Positions 8,355 through 18,360 of a DNA stretch of 41,633 nucleotides are shown here, in pieces. This stretch comes from Nanobdellota archaeon (lineage in GTDB: Archaea; Nanobdellota; Nanobdellia; Parvarchaeales; Parvarchaeaceae). The stretch spans positions 1 to 41,633 of the forward strand of contig JAJZLM010000003.1 in assembly GCA_021850635.1 (NCBI GenBank). Direction: 5' to 3'. Each line of letters begins with the position of its first letter. Positions within the stretch are counted from its first letter, which is position 1. The notes beneath the pieces are model-generated. The model was given only the letters and a program-made list of their open reading frames with translations. It searched no databases and was not told the DNA's origin. The position numbers were made by a program, and so were the translations under genes.

Positions 8355-8995
8355 AGCTTCTTGTCATCTATGTTCTTTAATGTAGCCCACGTGCTGCGTA
8401 TGTACTTCTTGTATTTTTTGTCGTGTATTAGCCCGTTTGCTTTTATTATACTAAGAAACCTTATCGTTCTAGGATCAGACGGATAACCGCTTCCAAAATC
8501 GTACTCGAGCTCCTTCTTTATGGAAGCAACCTCTCTTTCTCTAAGTGCTTTTGCCAGTATAGACGCAGCGGAAACCTCCACGTAGTTTCTATCTGCATAG
8601 TTTTCAACTATTAGGTCTTTTCCCGGTATCTTTTTTTCCAAAAACGCTTTTATTTTCTTGGTATTTGCGCTAGGGGAGTCTATTATGACAGTATCGCCTA
8701 CTAGGAAGTTTGCTATTTCTATCATCTTGTCAAGCTCCATTAGATTCAAGTTTGTTCCGTCCTTGTATCTGGTATCTATAGACTCTGGTTCTATCTTCTC
8801 TGTCTTGTAACCAGAAGAATTCTCAACTATAATTTTCTCTAATTGGTATATCCTGCGTATGCTAAGAAGCTTAGAGTCCTTTACTCCAGCGGCTTTCATC
8901 CTCGCTGCAACATCCGGTTCAAGACTCGCTCCGGCTACTATAAGCGGACCTATGACAGGGCCCCTACCAGCTTCGTCTATACCGATTCTATTCAT
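8339..8995 (-). CDS. rnhB: Ribonuclease HII
   Basis: Removes RNA from RNA/DNA hybrids, including Okazaki primers and misincorporated ribonucleotides. Active-site carboxylates are visible: D7 and E8 in GIDEAGRG (5-12), the Asp in VIIDSP, and the Asp in NYADRNYVEVSAASILAK. The 218-aa length matches archaeal RNase HII. The start ATG (8995-8993) overlaps the stop of the upstream dph2 N-terminal gene, so the two are translationally coupled. It converges on the thioesterase gene. Confidence 0.95.
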   Translation of the reverse strand: MNRIGIDEAGRGPVIGPLIVAGASLEPDVAARMKAAGVKDSKLLSIRRIYQLEKIIVENSSGYKTEKIEPESIDTRYKDGTNLNLMELDKMIEIANFLVGDTVIIDSPSANTKKIKAFLEKKIPGKDLIVENYADRNYVEVSAASILAKALREREVASIKKELEYDFGSGYPSDPRTIRFLSIIKANGLIHDKKYKKYIRSTWATLKNIDDKKLQDFF

Positions 8996-9320
8996 CTTTT
9001 ATACCTCTTGGTTTTGCCGTTTGATCCGACCTGTATCTTGCATGTCCGAATTGTATTATCATTTTTATCCCAAGTCGATCTAATCCAAGAGGTATATCGC
9101 ATGCTCCGTACGTGCTGCCTCCCCAAATGAATACTTCAGCTCCTGAATTCCTTTGTATAAAGTCAGCCATCTCCAGTGCGTGCATCTTGAAGCCGTCCGG
9201 TATCTGTATGGCGACCTTTTTGTAACTTTTGGATTTTATATAATCTATTATATAATCGAAGTCTATATCGTAGCTGTCACATAGCATTTTAATGCCCTCG
9301 TTATCAAGCTCGTATTTCAT
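8988..9320 (-). CDS. dph2: Dph2 diphthamide synthase, N-terminal domain only (split gene, part 1)
   Basis: Dph2 makes the first intermediate of diphthamide on EF-2 with a noncanonical radical-SAM [4Fe-4S] cluster held by three cysteines, one from each of three similar domains. This 110-aa product matches domain 1: VAIQIPDGFKMHA (36-48), then GGSTYGACDIPLGLDRLG (67-84) carrying the first cluster Cys (C74), then IIQFGHA. It stops where domain 2 should begin; the rest of the protein is encoded at 35135-35821. The ATG at 9320 is preferred over an in-frame TTG 15 bases upstream because an AT-rich box centred at about 9349 puts a leaderless start there. It is coupled to rnhB downstream. Confidence 0.85.
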   Translation of the reverse strand: MKYELDNEGIKMLCDSYDIDFDYIIDYIKSKSYKKVAIQIPDGFKMHALEMADFIQRNSGAEVFIWGGSTYGACDIPLGLDRLGIKMIIQFGHARYRSDQTAKPRGIKDE

Positions 9321-9395
9321 ATATAACCAACACAATTTGGAACAATATTTAATAAGTGTTCGGTATTAATATCTTATACATAATGGAAGATTGCA

Positions 9396-10052
9396 ATGGA
9401 TAAAAAAGAACTATCAAAAGCTATAGAAATATTAAGAAAGAGATATAACGTAAAAATAAGAAGAGAGAAACCGTTCGAGATACTTGTGCATGGTATACTG
9501 TCCACAAGAACAAAAGATACTACAACTTTTCCAGCCCAAAAAAGGCTGCTTAGGGCAGCGGGTACTCCCTACAAATTAGCGCTGATGAAAGACAAGGAGA
9601 TAGAAAAACTGATCTATCCCGTAGGGTTCTACAAGACTAAAGCTAAACTTCTGAAAAGGTCGTGTGCTATGCTTATAGATGATTTCGGCGGCAAGGTACC
9701 TTCCGATAAAAAAGATTTGATGAAATTGCCAGGAGTGGGGCACAAGGTAGCGGCTTTAGTGCTCGTGTGGGCTTTCGGGCTCCCATATATACCAGTCGAT
9801 ACGCACGTGAATAGGGTGTCAAAAAGATGGGGGGTAGTAGGCGAAAGGGAAAAACCGGAACGCACCGAAGAAATACTAGAATCGATGCTACCAGACAGGC
9901 TCAAAATAATAGCAAATCACACCCTGGTAATGTTTGGGAGAGACATATGCAAACCCGTAAGGCCTATGTGCTACCGCTGTCCTGTTTATAGTTACTGCGC
10001 TTATAAGAAGAAAGAGTATTATAGAAGGATAGAAAGCGGCAAACTATTATAA
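9396..10052 (+). CDS. nth: Endonuclease III (HhH-GPD DNA glycosylase/AP lyase)
   Basis: Base-excision repair enzyme that removes oxidised pyrimidines and nicks at the resulting AP site. The helix-hairpin-helix LPGVGHKVA contains the catalytic Lys, and VDTHVNR holds the catalytic Asp. The C-terminal [4Fe-4S] loop has the correct spacing: C-x6-C-x2-C-x5-C (ICKPVRPMCYRCPVYSYC). The 218-aa length is normal. It is divergent from the dph2 N-terminal gene; AT-rich tattaatatc (9364-9373) lies about 28 bp before the ATG. Confidence 0.95.
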   Translation: MDKKELSKAIEILRKRYNVKIRREKPFEILVHGILSTRTKDTTTFPAQKRLLRAAGTPYKLALMKDKEIEKLIYPVGFYKTKAKLLKRSCAMLIDDFGGKVPSDKKDLMKLPGVGHKVAALVLVWAFGLPYIPVDTHVNRVSKRWGVVGEREKPERTEEILESMLPDRLKIIANHTLVMFGRDICKPVRPMCYRCPVYSYCAYKKKEYYRRIESGKLL

Positions 10053-10077
10053 ATCTGTACGCATAGTATTATTATGT

Positions 10078-10851
10078 ATGATACCAGCAAAGAGCAGATC
10101 CGACTTTGTAACGTCTTTGTATTCTGGGATAGCACTCAAAGGAGTGTTGAAATGGCCTATACTACCAGTGTTCATAGCGTTGTCAGCTTCCTTATTTTTG
10201 ATAGTTTACGTCGGTTTATATTCTCTTCTCAACTTAGGCATAACTAATCAATTCGTGAGGGGGTACACAAACGTCTATCCATATTATGTGGTCCCATCAT
10301 CGCTCGCTCTAGTTGCACTGGCTTTCTTTTTATATTTTTATTTATTATCGCTGACGCTCGAGATAAAAGGGATGCTAGATTCCAAAGTACATAGAGGGAT
10401 GTTTACTATGATGGTAGCCACACTGTACAAATACCCGAAGTTCCTGGTAGCCAGCGTGTTCCAGTTGTTCGTCTTCATAGGCGGATTAATTTTGTTCGTT
10501 ATACCTGGTTTTTATCTAGGCACTAAGACTCTGTTTTTTTCCGTCGCAAGCTATAGCGGAGATTTTACGCTGTATGGAGCACTAAAGGAATCCAATTTCA
10601 CTGTGAGTGGTTCATTCTTGAAGTGCTTGTACCTTCTTATCGCATATTTCGCTATATTCGTAGCTTTAGTGTACACAATATCCTTTGCCGATCTATCTGC
10701 GATGTGGGATATCTTGTTTATCAGCGTGATAGTATCTTTTGTTTCTATATCATTCTTGTCCAGTTCGGATACGCTGTACTATATCATAAAGTCCCAGAGT
10801 ATGTATAGAAGGTCCCCGTTGATCAGGCAGTTTCTCGGCAACCCTATCTAA
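10078..10851 (+). CDS. Polytopic membrane protein of unknown function
   Basis: The 257-aa protein has about six hydrophobic segments: near 27-50, 70-96, 118-145, 183-205, 207-232 and a weaker one around the FLSSSDTLYYII stretch. A central loop reads LEIKGMLDSKVHRGMF. A glycine-proline motif, GGLILFVIPGFYLGTK, lies in the middle of the protein. It resembles the general look of archaeal and bacterial DUF-type integral membrane proteins with a VIPG motif, but no named family can be assigned. It follows nth closely in the same direction and is separated from the RNA polymerase operon by a T-rich terminator-like region. Confidence 0.75.
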   Translation: MIPAKSRSDFVTSLYSGIALKGVLKWPILPVFIALSASLFLIVYVGLYSLLNLGITNQFVRGYTNVYPYYVVPSSLALVALAFFLYFYLLSLTLEIKGMLDSKVHRGMFTMMVATLYKYPKFLVASVFQLFVFIGGLILFVIPGFYLGTKTLFFSVASYSGDFTLYGALKESNFTVSGSFLKCLYLLIAYFAIFVALVYTISFADLSAMWDILFISVIVSFVSISFLSSSDTLYYIIKSQSMYRRSPLIRQFLGNPI

Positions 10852-10868
10852 AAGTACCGCCTATGCAA

Positions 10869-10907
10869 TGGTAAATGCTTATTTTTTACCACTTTTTGGA
10901 CTTTTTA
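10869..10907 (+). terminator. Probable terminator: inverted repeat and oligo-T tracts
   Basis: TGGTAAA (10869-10875) and TTTACCA (10885-10891) form a 7-bp inverted repeat. T-tracts are embedded and follow (T6 at 10882-10887, CTTTTTGGACTTTTTAC after it). Oligo-T runs terminate archaeal transcription. The position after the membrane protein gene and before the rpoH promoter fits. Confidence 0.5.
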
Positions 10908-10930
10908 CATAAAAATTCACTGAACGAAAG

Positions 10931-10989
10931 CTTTATATATTCATATTATCAACTTTACTAATTGAAAAATCACTCATGAGGTTCCCTGC
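10931..10989 (+). promoter_or_regulatory. TATA box and leader of the RNA polymerase operon, with SD for a TTG start
   Basis: ctttatatat at 10931-10940 is a near-perfect archaeal TATA box. It predicts transcription starting near 10960, about 30 nt before rpoH. In that leader GAGGT (10978-10982) lies 7 nt before the TTG at 10990, identifying the TTG as the start codon. The ATG at 10976 is out of frame and meets a stop after seven codons. Confidence 0.65.
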
Positions 10990-11223
10990 TTGGATTTAGA
11001 TGTTTTTAGTAGCCGTCTTTCGCCGAAGTATAGGATACTTGCTCAAGAAGAAGTAAATGACCTTTTGGATAGGTTTAAAGTATCCATAAGAGATATACCT
11101 AAGATAAAGTTTATAGACCCTGCTGTGAAGCAGTTGAATGCAAATGAAGGAGATGTAATCGAAATAACCCGCAACAGCACAACCGCGGGTGAAGCGAAGT
11201 ACTATCGCCTTGTTGTGAAGTGA
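10990..11223 (+). CDS. rpoH: DNA-directed RNA polymerase subunit H (Rpb5-like)
   Basis: Archaeal counterpart of the C-terminal domain of eukaryotic Rpb5. The 77-aa product carries DVFSSRLSPKYRIL at the N-terminus, IPKIKFIDPAVKQLNANEGD in the middle and the conserved ending TTAGEAKYYRLVVK. The start is TTG, supported by a Shine-Dalgarno GAGGT seven bases upstream and by the match of the first residues to the family N-terminus. It is the first gene of the rpoH-B''-B'-A'-A'' operon. Confidence 0.93.
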   Translation: MDLDVFSSRLSPKYRILAQEEVNDLLDRFKVSIRDIPKIKFIDPAVKQLNANEGDVIEITRNSTTAGEAKYYRLVVK

Positions 11224-11229
11224 TATAAT

Positions 11230-12702
11230 ATGGACAATGGTGAAAAACTGCTAGAAGCTTATATAAAGTCGAACAACATTGCAAGTCACCACATCTCGTC
11301 TTTCGAAGTTTTTTTGGATCAAGGCATACAAAAAATAATAGACAGCGAAGGCATGATAGAACCAGTTATAAAACCACAAGGGGTAAATAACTTCATAATA
11401 AAACTAGGCAAGGTTACGATCGGTAAGCCAGATGTACTGGAAGCAGATGGAGTACTAAGACAACTCAATCCAATGGAGGCTAGAATAAGGGATCTTACTT
11501 ACGATGCACCGATGGTGCTGACAGTCTCCTACATAGCGGATAAGAAACAAATAGCGGAAGAACAGGTCTCTATAGGCAGAATCCCCGTGGTCGTAAAATC
11601 TAAGTACTGCAATCTTCATGGCCTGTCTAGTGAGGAACTAGCTAAGCTCAGCGAAGATCCAGACGACCCCGGCGGCTATTTTATAATAAACGGCACTGAA
11701 AGAATAATAATAACCACAGAAGATCTTGCGCCTAACAATATCTTAGTCAGCAAGGAGAATCAAGAAGGATTCGTGTATTCAGCTAAGATATTCGCGGACG
11801 CTGAAAATATAAAAGTGCCGCATTCTATACAATTATCCAGCAGCAACCTACTGTATATAACGTTCGGGAAACTGAAAAAGGTGCCGATTTTTACTTTGAT
11901 TAAAGCATTGGGATTCACAAGCGATAGGGAGATCATAAAGAAGATAGCTCGCGGTGATGACGACATTGAAAACACAATAAACATAAACCTTTTGGCTTAC
12001 GATCCAGGCACGGAAAAAGAAGCTTTGGAGACTATAGGAAAATCTCTGCATTCAGTGCATCCGATAGACACAGCGTCTTCAAATATAGATGCTCTCCTGC
12101 TGCCTTTTATAGGTAAGGATGAGAAGTCAAGGAAATTAAAGGGAGAATACCTGATGTATGCTATATCTCTTTTACTATCATACGCTATAAATAAGAAAGA
12201 GGTAGATAAGGACCACTACTCCAATAAAAGACTCCACGCTGAGAACTACAATCTAGACATGCTATTCAGATTCGTGTTCAAACAGATACTAAACGATGCG
12301 AAATACAACTTTGAAAGAGGGATACGAAAGGACAGGATACCAAATCCAAAGCACATATTTACTTCTGACCAGCTCACTTCAAGGTTAAGGTCGTCTCTAG
12401 CTACAGGCCAGTGGGTCGGTGGAAGGGTCGGAATAACGCAACATCTTAACAGAAGGAGTTTTCCGGATACAGTCTCACATCTTAGAAAAGTAGAATCGCT
12501 TCTTACATCTAACAGAGAGAACTCAAGGGCTAGAGACCTACACGGGACCCATTTCGGAAGATTCTGCGCTACAGAAACCCCAGAAGGTCCTAATATAGGT
12601 CTGACAAAAAACATAGCAGTGCTTGCTAAAATATCCGAGGATGGGATAGACACAAAGGACGTGATGGAAAAGATAAAGGAATACGGAGTGAAATCTATAT
12701 GA
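11230..12702 (+). CDS. rpoB2: RNA polymerase subunit B'' (N-terminal half of Rpb2/beta)
   Basis: First half of the split second-largest polymerase subunit. At 490 aa it has the usual length. It includes the lobe segments GRIPVVVKSKYC and GGYFIINGTERIIIT and the fork region at the C-terminus: GGRVGITQHLNRRSF, then HGTHFGRFCATETPEGPNIGL. That last motif is one of the most conserved in all beta subunits. Its stop codon overlaps the rpoB1 start (ATGA at 12699-12702). The split of Rpb2 into two genes is known in many Euryarchaeota and some DPANN archaea. Confidence 0.96.
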   Translation: MDNGEKLLEAYIKSNNIASHHISSFEVFLDQGIQKIIDSEGMIEPVIKPQGVNNFIIKLGKVTIGKPDVLEADGVLRQLNPMEARIRDLTYDAPMVLTVSYIADKKQIAEEQVSIGRIPVVVKSKYCNLHGLSSEELAKLSEDPDDPGGYFIINGTERIIITTEDLAPNNILVSKENQEGFVYSAKIFADAENIKVPHSIQLSSSNLLYITFGKLKKVPIFTLIKALGFTSDREIIKKIARGDDDIENTININLLAYDPGTEKEALETIGKSLHSVHPIDTASSNIDALLLPFIGKDEKSRKLKGEYLMYAISLLLSYAINKKEVDKDHYSNKRLHAENYNLDMLFRFVFKQILNDAKYNFERGIRKDRIPNPKHIFTSDQLTSRLRSSLATGQWVGGRVGITQHLNRRSFPDTVSHLRKVESLLTSNRENSRARDLHGTHFGRFCATETPEGPNIGLTKNIAVLAKISEDGIDTKDVMEKIKEYGVKSI

Positions 12703-14501
12703 GTTTCGTTTTCGTGAATGGAGTTCTTACCGGTCAGACAGACGAGCCTCGTAAGTTAGTTAAGAACCTGATATCGGATAGAAGAGAGGGTAAACTCACG
12801 CAGAGTCTCAATGTACGTTACAGAGAGGAAACGGACACTGTAGTCATAAACACGGACGGCGGCCGCCTAATCAGAGCTCTCATAGTAATCAAAAACGGTA
12901 AGCCACTGGTCACAAAAGAGGACATAAACCTGTTAAGCGACGGACACCTTACATGGGACGACCTCGTAAAACAGGGTAAAATAGAATACTTAGACGCAGA
13001 CGAGGAAGAGGACGCTTACATTGCATTAAACGAAAACGAATTAACACAAGAGCATACTCATATGGAGATAACTCCCTTATCCGTATTCGGTACACAGGTT
13101 TCTATGCTTCCTTTTGTCAACCACAGCAATGCACACAGAAATGTTACTGCTGTGAAAAGTGTACAACAGGGAGTCGGAGTATACTCAAGTAATTATCTGA
13201 TAAGGATGGACAACGATTCTATGGTAGCTATAGACCAACAGATACCGGTGGTTAAAACTAAGATGTATGACGAGCCTTCCTTCAAAAACCATGTTTTCGG
13301 TCAGAACATAGTCGTAGCAGTGGTATCCTACTTAGGATATAACATGGACGACGCTGTCATAATAAACAAAGCTTCTATAGACAGGGGACTGTTCAGGTCC
13401 ATGTTCTTCAGGCCGTATAAAATAGAAGAGACCAGATATATAGGAGGACAGAGCGACAAGATAATAGTACCAGACAAAGACGTAGTGGGGTACAGATCCG
13501 AAGATGCTTATAGGTTCCTCGATGAAGATGGGATAGCTTTCCCGTCCGTAGAAGTGGACAGTGGAGACGTCCTAATAGGCAGAGTGTCTCCTCCAAGGTT
13601 TATATCCTCTATAGATAAGTTCAGACTAGGCGTTCAGAAACAGATAGAGACGTCTGTCGAATGCAGGACTGGAGAAGGAGGAATTGTGGACAACGTTTTC
13701 GTCACGTCTACGTTCGACGGTAATAAGTATGTATCTTTGAAAGTCAGGCAGGACAGGCGCGTAGAGATAGGAGATAAATTCGGTTCTAGAAGCGGACAAA
13801 AAGGCGTGGTCGGCATGCTTCTTAACGAGGAGGATATGCCTTTCACATACTCTGGTGTGATTCCAGATCTAATATTCTCACCGTATTCATTGCCTGCTAG
13901 AATGTCTATGTCATATATGCTAGAGCTTATAGCTGGTAAAGTAGGCGCACTCGGTGGTAGATATGTTGATGGCACCCCATTCATAGGAGAAGACGAAGAA
14001 TCGCTCAGGAAAGAGCTAAGTTCGTATGGCTTCAGAGAGGATGGAGTAGAGACTATGTATAATGGTATAACAGGAGAAGAGATGAAAGTCAGGATATTCG
14101 TCGGCGACATGATGTATATCAGGCTGAAACACTTCGTCTCTAACAAGATACAGTGGCGTTCTAGAGGGCCTATCCAGCTTCTTACTAGGCAGCCAACTGA
14201 AGGAAAATCAAAGAGCGGCGGACTTAGACTTGGAGAAATGGAGAAAGACTGCTTTGTTGCTTACGGCGCAGCGCTAGCGCTAAAGGAGAGGTTCGATTCG
14301 GACAAGATATCTATACCTGTATGTTCCAAATGCGGTCTCATCGCAGTATATAATGTGCGCAAGAAGACAGGATATTGCCAGATCGATGGAGAAGAAGCGC
14401 CTATAAAATTGATAGAGGTGTCCGCTTCGTTCAAGATTCTCCTCGATGAGCTCAAAGCGGTAGGCATATACCCGAAGATATTGTTAGGTAAAAAGGTATG
14501 A
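12699..14501 (+). CDS. rpoB1: RNA polymerase subunit B' (C-terminal half of Rpb2/beta)
   Basis: Second half of Rpb2, containing the hybrid-binding domain and the clamp. Visible are GYNMDDAVIINKASIDRGLF, DKFGSRSGQKGVVG and the late RSRGPIQLLTRQPTEGKSKSG segment. The C-terminal zinc ribbon begins C542-x2-C545, but its second half reads C560-x2-D563. An Asp thus stands where the fourth zinc-binding Cys is expected. At 600 aa the length is normal. It overlaps rpoB2 and rpoA1 by 4 bp each. Confidence 0.96.
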   Translation: MSFVFVNGVLTGQTDEPRKLVKNLISDRREGKLTQSLNVRYREETDTVVINTDGGRLIRALIVIKNGKPLVTKEDINLLSDGHLTWDDLVKQGKIEYLDADEEEDAYIALNENELTQEHTHMEITPLSVFGTQVSMLPFVNHSNAHRNVTAVKSVQQGVGVYSSNYLIRMDNDSMVAIDQQIPVVKTKMYDEPSFKNHVFGQNIVVAVVSYLGYNMDDAVIINKASIDRGLFRSMFFRPYKIEETRYIGGQSDKIIVPDKDVVGYRSEDAYRFLDEDGIAFPSVEVDSGDVLIGRVSPPRFISSIDKFRLGVQKQIETSVECRTGEGGIVDNVFVTSTFDGNKYVSLKVRQDRRVEIGDKFGSRSGQKGVVGMLLNEEDMPFTYSGVIPDLIFSPYSLPARMSMSYMLELIAGKVGALGGRYVDGTPFIGEDEESLRKELSSYGFREDGVETMYNGITGEEMKVRIFVGDMMYIRLKHFVSNKIQWRSRGPIQLLTRQPTEGKSKSGGLRLGEMEKDCFVAYGAALALKERFDSDKISIPVCSKCGLIAVYNVRKKTGYCQIDGEEAPIKLIEVSASFKILLDELKAVGIYPKILLGKKV

Positions 14502-17023
14502 AACTGGATACGAACTTCGTTTTTAACAAAATAGACGGGATAGAATTCGGGATATTATCCCCAAAGACTATCCAAAAAATGAGTGTGGTAGCCGTAGCTT
14601 CGTCCGAGCTATATGATATAGATGGTTTCCCTGTAGACGGTGGTCTATCCGATCTTAGGATGGGTGTAACAGATCCAGGCTTGCTGTGTAAAACGTGCGG
14701 CAACACAATAAGAGACTGTCCAGGACACTTCGGCCACATAGAACTTGCGAGACCTACTTTCAACGTTAAGATGGTCCCATTCATCTATAACCTGATAAAT
14801 GCGACTTGTAATTCGTGCGGCAGGATACTCATACCAGAAAACAGCCTTAAGAAATTCAGCGAGCTATTAGTGAATGTAGAAGCACACGAAGGCCTGCAGA
14901 AAAAGAACAAGACGATAAAGGCTATAATAAAGCACGCAAAGAATGTAAGCGTCTGTCCTTTCTGTCACGAAAAACAACAGAAGATAAAACTTGAAAAACC
15001 TTATACTTTCATGTACGCTGGACAAAAGCTCACAGCGGTAGATGTACTTGAGAGGCTGGAGAAAATAAAAGACTCTGACCTGCAATTTATGGGTCTAGAC
15101 CCGGACCATTCAAGGCCGGAATGGATGGTAATAACGCTGTTGCCTGTGCCCCCTATAACCATAAGGCCTTCGATAACGCTGGAAAACGGTCAAAGAAGCG
15201 AAGATGACCTTACACACAAGCTTACGGACATAGTCAGGACAAACCAGAGATTGGCGGAAAACATAAAGTCAGGTGCACCGGAGATAATAATAGACGAGCT
15301 GTGGGACCTGCTTCAGTACCACGTCACTACTTTCATATCTAATGGAACCGCTCAGATACCAGTCGCACGTCACAAGTCAGGCAAGAAATTGAAGACGTTG
15401 GAAGACAGGATAAAAGGAAAGGAAGGACGTTTCAGAAGTTCAGTTCTTGGTAAGAGGGTAAATTATGGAGCACGTTCCGTCATAGCTCCAGATCCGTTTT
15501 TAAGACTAGATGAAGTAGGGGTGCCTATAAAGATCGCAAAGGAAATAACTTTTCCAGAATATGTTACCGATATAAACATAGACAGGATGAAAACGCTGAT
15601 AAGAAACTTGAATTCTTACCCCGGTGCTAATTATATAATAACCCCAGATGGCATAAAGAAGAAAATAACCTCCACGACAGTAGACAACACGGTAGAGGAG
15701 CTTAAACCAGGGTATATAGTGGAGAGGCACATAATGAACGGAGACATAATACTATTTAATAGACAGCCTTCTCTGCACAGACTATCTATAATGGGGCACT
15801 ACGCGAAAGTACTTCCTTATAATACACTAGGTATAAACCCTTCAGCTACACTGCCTTACAACGCAGACTTCGACGGAGACGAGATGAATATACATGTGCT
15901 TCAAAACGAGGAAGCGCTGGCAGAAGCAGATATGATAATAAACATAAAACACAATATAGTTTCCCCAAGGCACGGACTTCCTCTTATAGGTGCAGTCCAG
16001 GACTATATATCAGGATGTGCAATACTTACTTCAAAAGATATGGTAGTTGACAAAGCTACTGTAGAGTTGTTCCTATCAGCTATAGACTTGCCCGTCCCGT
16101 TGAAGAAAGAGAAATACAGCGGCAGAGAAGTTTTCAGTATGATACTGCCGGGCGATCTAAACTTTGAGGGGCAGAGTACGACGTATAAAATAACCAATGA
16201 CGATGATGCGTATGTCAGGATAAAGAATGGAAAGCTTCAGACCGGTGTTATAGACAGCGCTATTATAGGTAAGGAGAATGGAAGTCTCCTGCAGTTCCTT
16301 TTCGTAAGATACGGACCGGATCTAACATCGCGTTTCATAGACAGATTCTCCAAGCTGAGCCTAATAGTATTGCTTAAACACGGTATGAGCATAAGCATAA
16401 GAGATTTCGACCTGCCCGAAGCAGCGTATCACAAAATATCAGAAGTAGTAAAGGAAGGAGAAGTCTCCGCAAACGCTATACTAAACGAACCGTCAAAGCA
16501 GCTTTTGGAGCCCAAGATGGTTAGCCTCACGAATAAGCTCAAAGTCAGGGTGAAGAATATTATAAGCACTTTCATAGAGAGCAGGAACAACAATGTAGAA
16601 GCGATGATGAACACAGGTGCTAAAGGCAGTATGACTAATCTTATACCTATGGTCGGACTAGTCGGTCAGCAGCTCCTTAGGGACGCGAGGATAAACAATG
16701 GTTTCGAGGGAAGATTAACGGCGCACTTTAAGAAAGGCGATGAAGGTTTGATAGCAAAAGGATTCGTGACGTCTAATTACAAGAAAGGATTAAACCCGGT
16801 GGAATATTTCCTGCACGCTGCGAGTAGCCGTGAAGGGCTGATGGACAATGTGATTCGTACTCCTATCTCTGGTTATATGCAGAGGCGTCTGTCATCGGCT
16901 TTACAGGACCTCAAAGTGACTAAGGATCTTTCGGTAAGATTAGGGAATAAAATAATACAGTTCACTTACGGTGAGGATGGATTAGACGTGTCCGCCAGTG
17001 ATAAGGGAGAATTGAACATTTGA
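14498..17023 (+). CDS. rpoA1: RNA polymerase subunit A' (N-terminal part of Rpb1/beta')
   Basis: Largest-subunit fragment carrying the active site. Zinc-binding C-x2-C-x6-C-x2-H appears in [17 protein letters not shown] near residues 67-83. A second zinc site is made by CNSCG and CPFC. The catalytic Mg-binding loop NADFDGDEM lies at 455-463. The bridge-helix and funnel region follows, for example [16 protein letters not shown]. The 841-aa length is slightly shorter than typical (about 880). It continues into rpoA2 with only 1 nt between stop and start. Confidence 0.97.
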   Translation: MKLDTNFVFNKIDGIEFGILSPKTIQKMSVVAVASSELYDIDGFPVDGGLSDLRMGVTDPGLLCKTCGNTIRDCPGHFGHIELARPTFNVKMVPFIYNLINATCNSCGRILIPENSLKKFSELLVNVEAHEGLQKKNKTIKAIIKHAKNVSVCPFCHEKQQKIKLEKPYTFMYAGQKLTAVDVLERLEKIKDSDLQFMGLDPDHSRPEWMVITLLPVPPITIRPSITLENGQRSEDDLTHKLTDIVRTNQRLAENIKSGAPEIIIDELWDLLQYHVTTFISNGTAQIPVARHKSGKKLKTLEDRIKGKEGRFRSSVLGKRVNYGARSVIAPDPFLRLDEVGVPIKIAKEITFPEYVTDINIDRMKTLIRNLNSYPGANYIITPDGIKKKITSTTVDNTVEELKPGYIVERHIMNGDIILFNRQPSLHRLSIMGHYAKVLPYNTLGINPSATLPYNADFDGDEMNIHVLQNEEALAEADMIINIKHNIVSPRHGLPLIGAVQDYISGCAILTSKDMVVDKATVELFLSAIDLPVPLKKEKYSGREVFSMILPGDLNFEGQSTTYKITNDDDAYVRIKNGKLQTGVIDSAIIGKENGSLLQFLFVRYGPDLTSRFIDRFSKLSLIVLLKHGMSISIRDFDLPEAAYHKISEVVKEGEVSANAILNEPSKQLLEPKMVSLTNKLKVRVKNIISTFIESRNNNVEAMMNTGAKGSMTNLIPMVGLVGQQLLRDARINNGFEGRLTAHFKKGDEGLIAKGFVTSNYKKGLNPVEYFLHAASSREGLMDNVIRTPISGYMQRRLSSALQDLKVTKDLSVRLGNKIIQFTYGEDGLDVSASDKGELNI

Positions 17024-17024
17024 T

Positions 17025-18146
17025 ATGGAAATACCTGAAAAATACATAAAACTGTACAAGAAAAAATACGGTGAGAAAGCGGACATAGAGGAGCTTAAGA
17101 AACTGTATGAACATTCGCTCATAACTCCTGGGGAAGCCGTAGGTGTTATAGCTGCACAGAGTATAGGTGAGGCAAGTACTCAGCTTACATTAAGAACGAA
17201 ACACGCGGCAGGTCTTACTGTTATAAATACTACTTCGGGTCTGCCTAGATTGGTCGAGATATTCGATGCGAAAAAGGAGATATCCACGCCGGTGATGGAA
17301 CTGTACCTAAAACCAGAATATGCAAAATCCAAGGAAAAAGCGTCTGATTTCGCTTCCAGGATAATAGAAATAAAGATAGGGGATATAATATCATCTTATG
17401 ATATATCATTGCGTAAAAAATCAGTGGAGCTAATGCTCGATAGGGACGCAATGAAGGAATACGGCCTTAACATAAAGCACATAGAATCCAAGTTTTCCAA
17501 AACTAAGTTAAGCGCAAACATAGACAGCGAGAAGATAACTATCGTAGATAAATCAGCTGACAGCGTCAAGAAACTTATTAAATTGAGGAACAAGATGGTA
17601 GACGTAACCATATCCGGTATACCTCACGTAAGTAGGGCCATACTTAACAAGAACAATGATGGGACTTTTTGGATAAAAACTATGGGTTCTAACTTGGAGG
17701 AAGCCATGAAAATGGAGGAAGTGGACCAAAGCAAGACTGTATCGAATGATATAATGGAAGTAGCCAACGTTCTAGGTATAGAGGCTGCGAGGAATGTTAT
17801 AGTAGAAGAGGTTTACAACACCCTCCAGAATGTCGGGTTGAACGTTGATTTCAGGCATATCTTTTTGATAGCAGACGCAATGTGTGTAGACGGCACAGTC
17901 CGTGGCATCGGAAGGTATGGTCTTAGTGGAGAAACAGAGTCTGTTTTTGCGAGAGCTTCTTTCGAGATACCGCTTAAGCACTTGGTGGAGGCTAGCCTTT
18001 ACCATGAGACAGACAAGTTTAGCTTCGTTGCTAACAACATAATGTCTAATCAAGTGATACCTATAGGTACGGGAGCAATAAAGTTAGTGGTGAATGAAAA
18101 TGGAAGAGGAGATAAGGAAAAAGATACAGGAGAAAATAAAGAATAA
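17025..18146 (+). CDS. rpoA2: RNA polymerase subunit A'' (C-terminal part of Rpb1/beta')
   Basis: C-terminal piece of the largest subunit. The trigger-loop region [28 protein letters not shown] lies near residues 36-64, and the jaw/clamp-closing part ([11 protein letters not shown]-like segment, [19 protein letters not shown]) is also present. The 373-aa length is usual. The last 17 codons ([17 protein letters not shown]) overlap the start of the eL30 gene in another frame over 53 bp. That hydrophilic tail may be a lineage-specific extension. Confidence 0.96.
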   Translation: MEIPEKYIKLYKKKYGEKADIEELKKLYEHSLITPGEAVGVIAAQSIGEASTQLTLRTKHAAGLTVINTTSGLPRLVEIFDAKKEISTPVMELYLKPEYAKSKEKASDFASRIIEIKIGDIISSYDISLRKKSVELMLDRDAMKEYGLNIKHIESKFSKTKLSANIDSEKITIVDKSADSVKKLIKLRNKMVDVTISGIPHVSRAILNKNNDGTFWIKTMGSNLEEAMKMEEVDQSKTVSNDIMEVANVLGIEAARNVIVEEVYNTLQNVGLNVDFRHIFLIADAMCVDGTVRGIGRYGLSGETESVFARASFEIPLKHLVEASLYHETDKFSFVANNIMSNQVIPIGTGAIKLVVNENGRGDKEKDTGENKE

Positions 18147-18357
18147 AGCTGTTTTTATAGGACTTAATTCAACTTTAAGAGGTATAGAGAACGGCGAAGT
18201 GGAGCTTGTAGTATACGCTTCAGACGTTAGCGAGAGCATAAAGAACGAGCTTTCGGAGTCTAAAGTAAAACTCTACGCATATGACGGGGACAATGAAGCA
18301 TTGTCCATAGCCTGTGGTAAATCCTTCAACATATCCGTTTTGGGACTTAAAAAATAG
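18094..18357 (+). CDS. rpl30e: 50S ribosomal protein eL30 (L30e)
   Basis: An 87-aa protein of the L7Ae/L30e fold, located as in many archaea directly after rpoA2. The segment [19 protein letters not shown] and the ending [17 protein letters not shown] fit the family. At 87 aa it is somewhat shorter than the usual 95-105 aa. ATG codons occur at 18094 and 18100. Both lie inside the 3' end of rpoA2, so translation is probably coupled. Confidence 0.85.
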   Translation: MKMEEEIRKKIQEKIKNKAVFIGLNSTLRGIENGEVELVVYASDVSESIKNELSESKVKLYAYDGDNEALSIACGKSFNISVLGLKK

Positions 18358-18360
18358 CGT

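Noticed and set aside
8988-9320. Short Dph2 gene as a truncated pseudogene
   Set aside because: The missing two domains are present intact at 35135-35821, the break is at a domain border, and both pieces have proper starts.
10074-10077. ATG at 10074 as the start of the membrane protein
   Set aside because: It is out of frame with the 257-aa reading frame; the ATG at 10078 is in frame.
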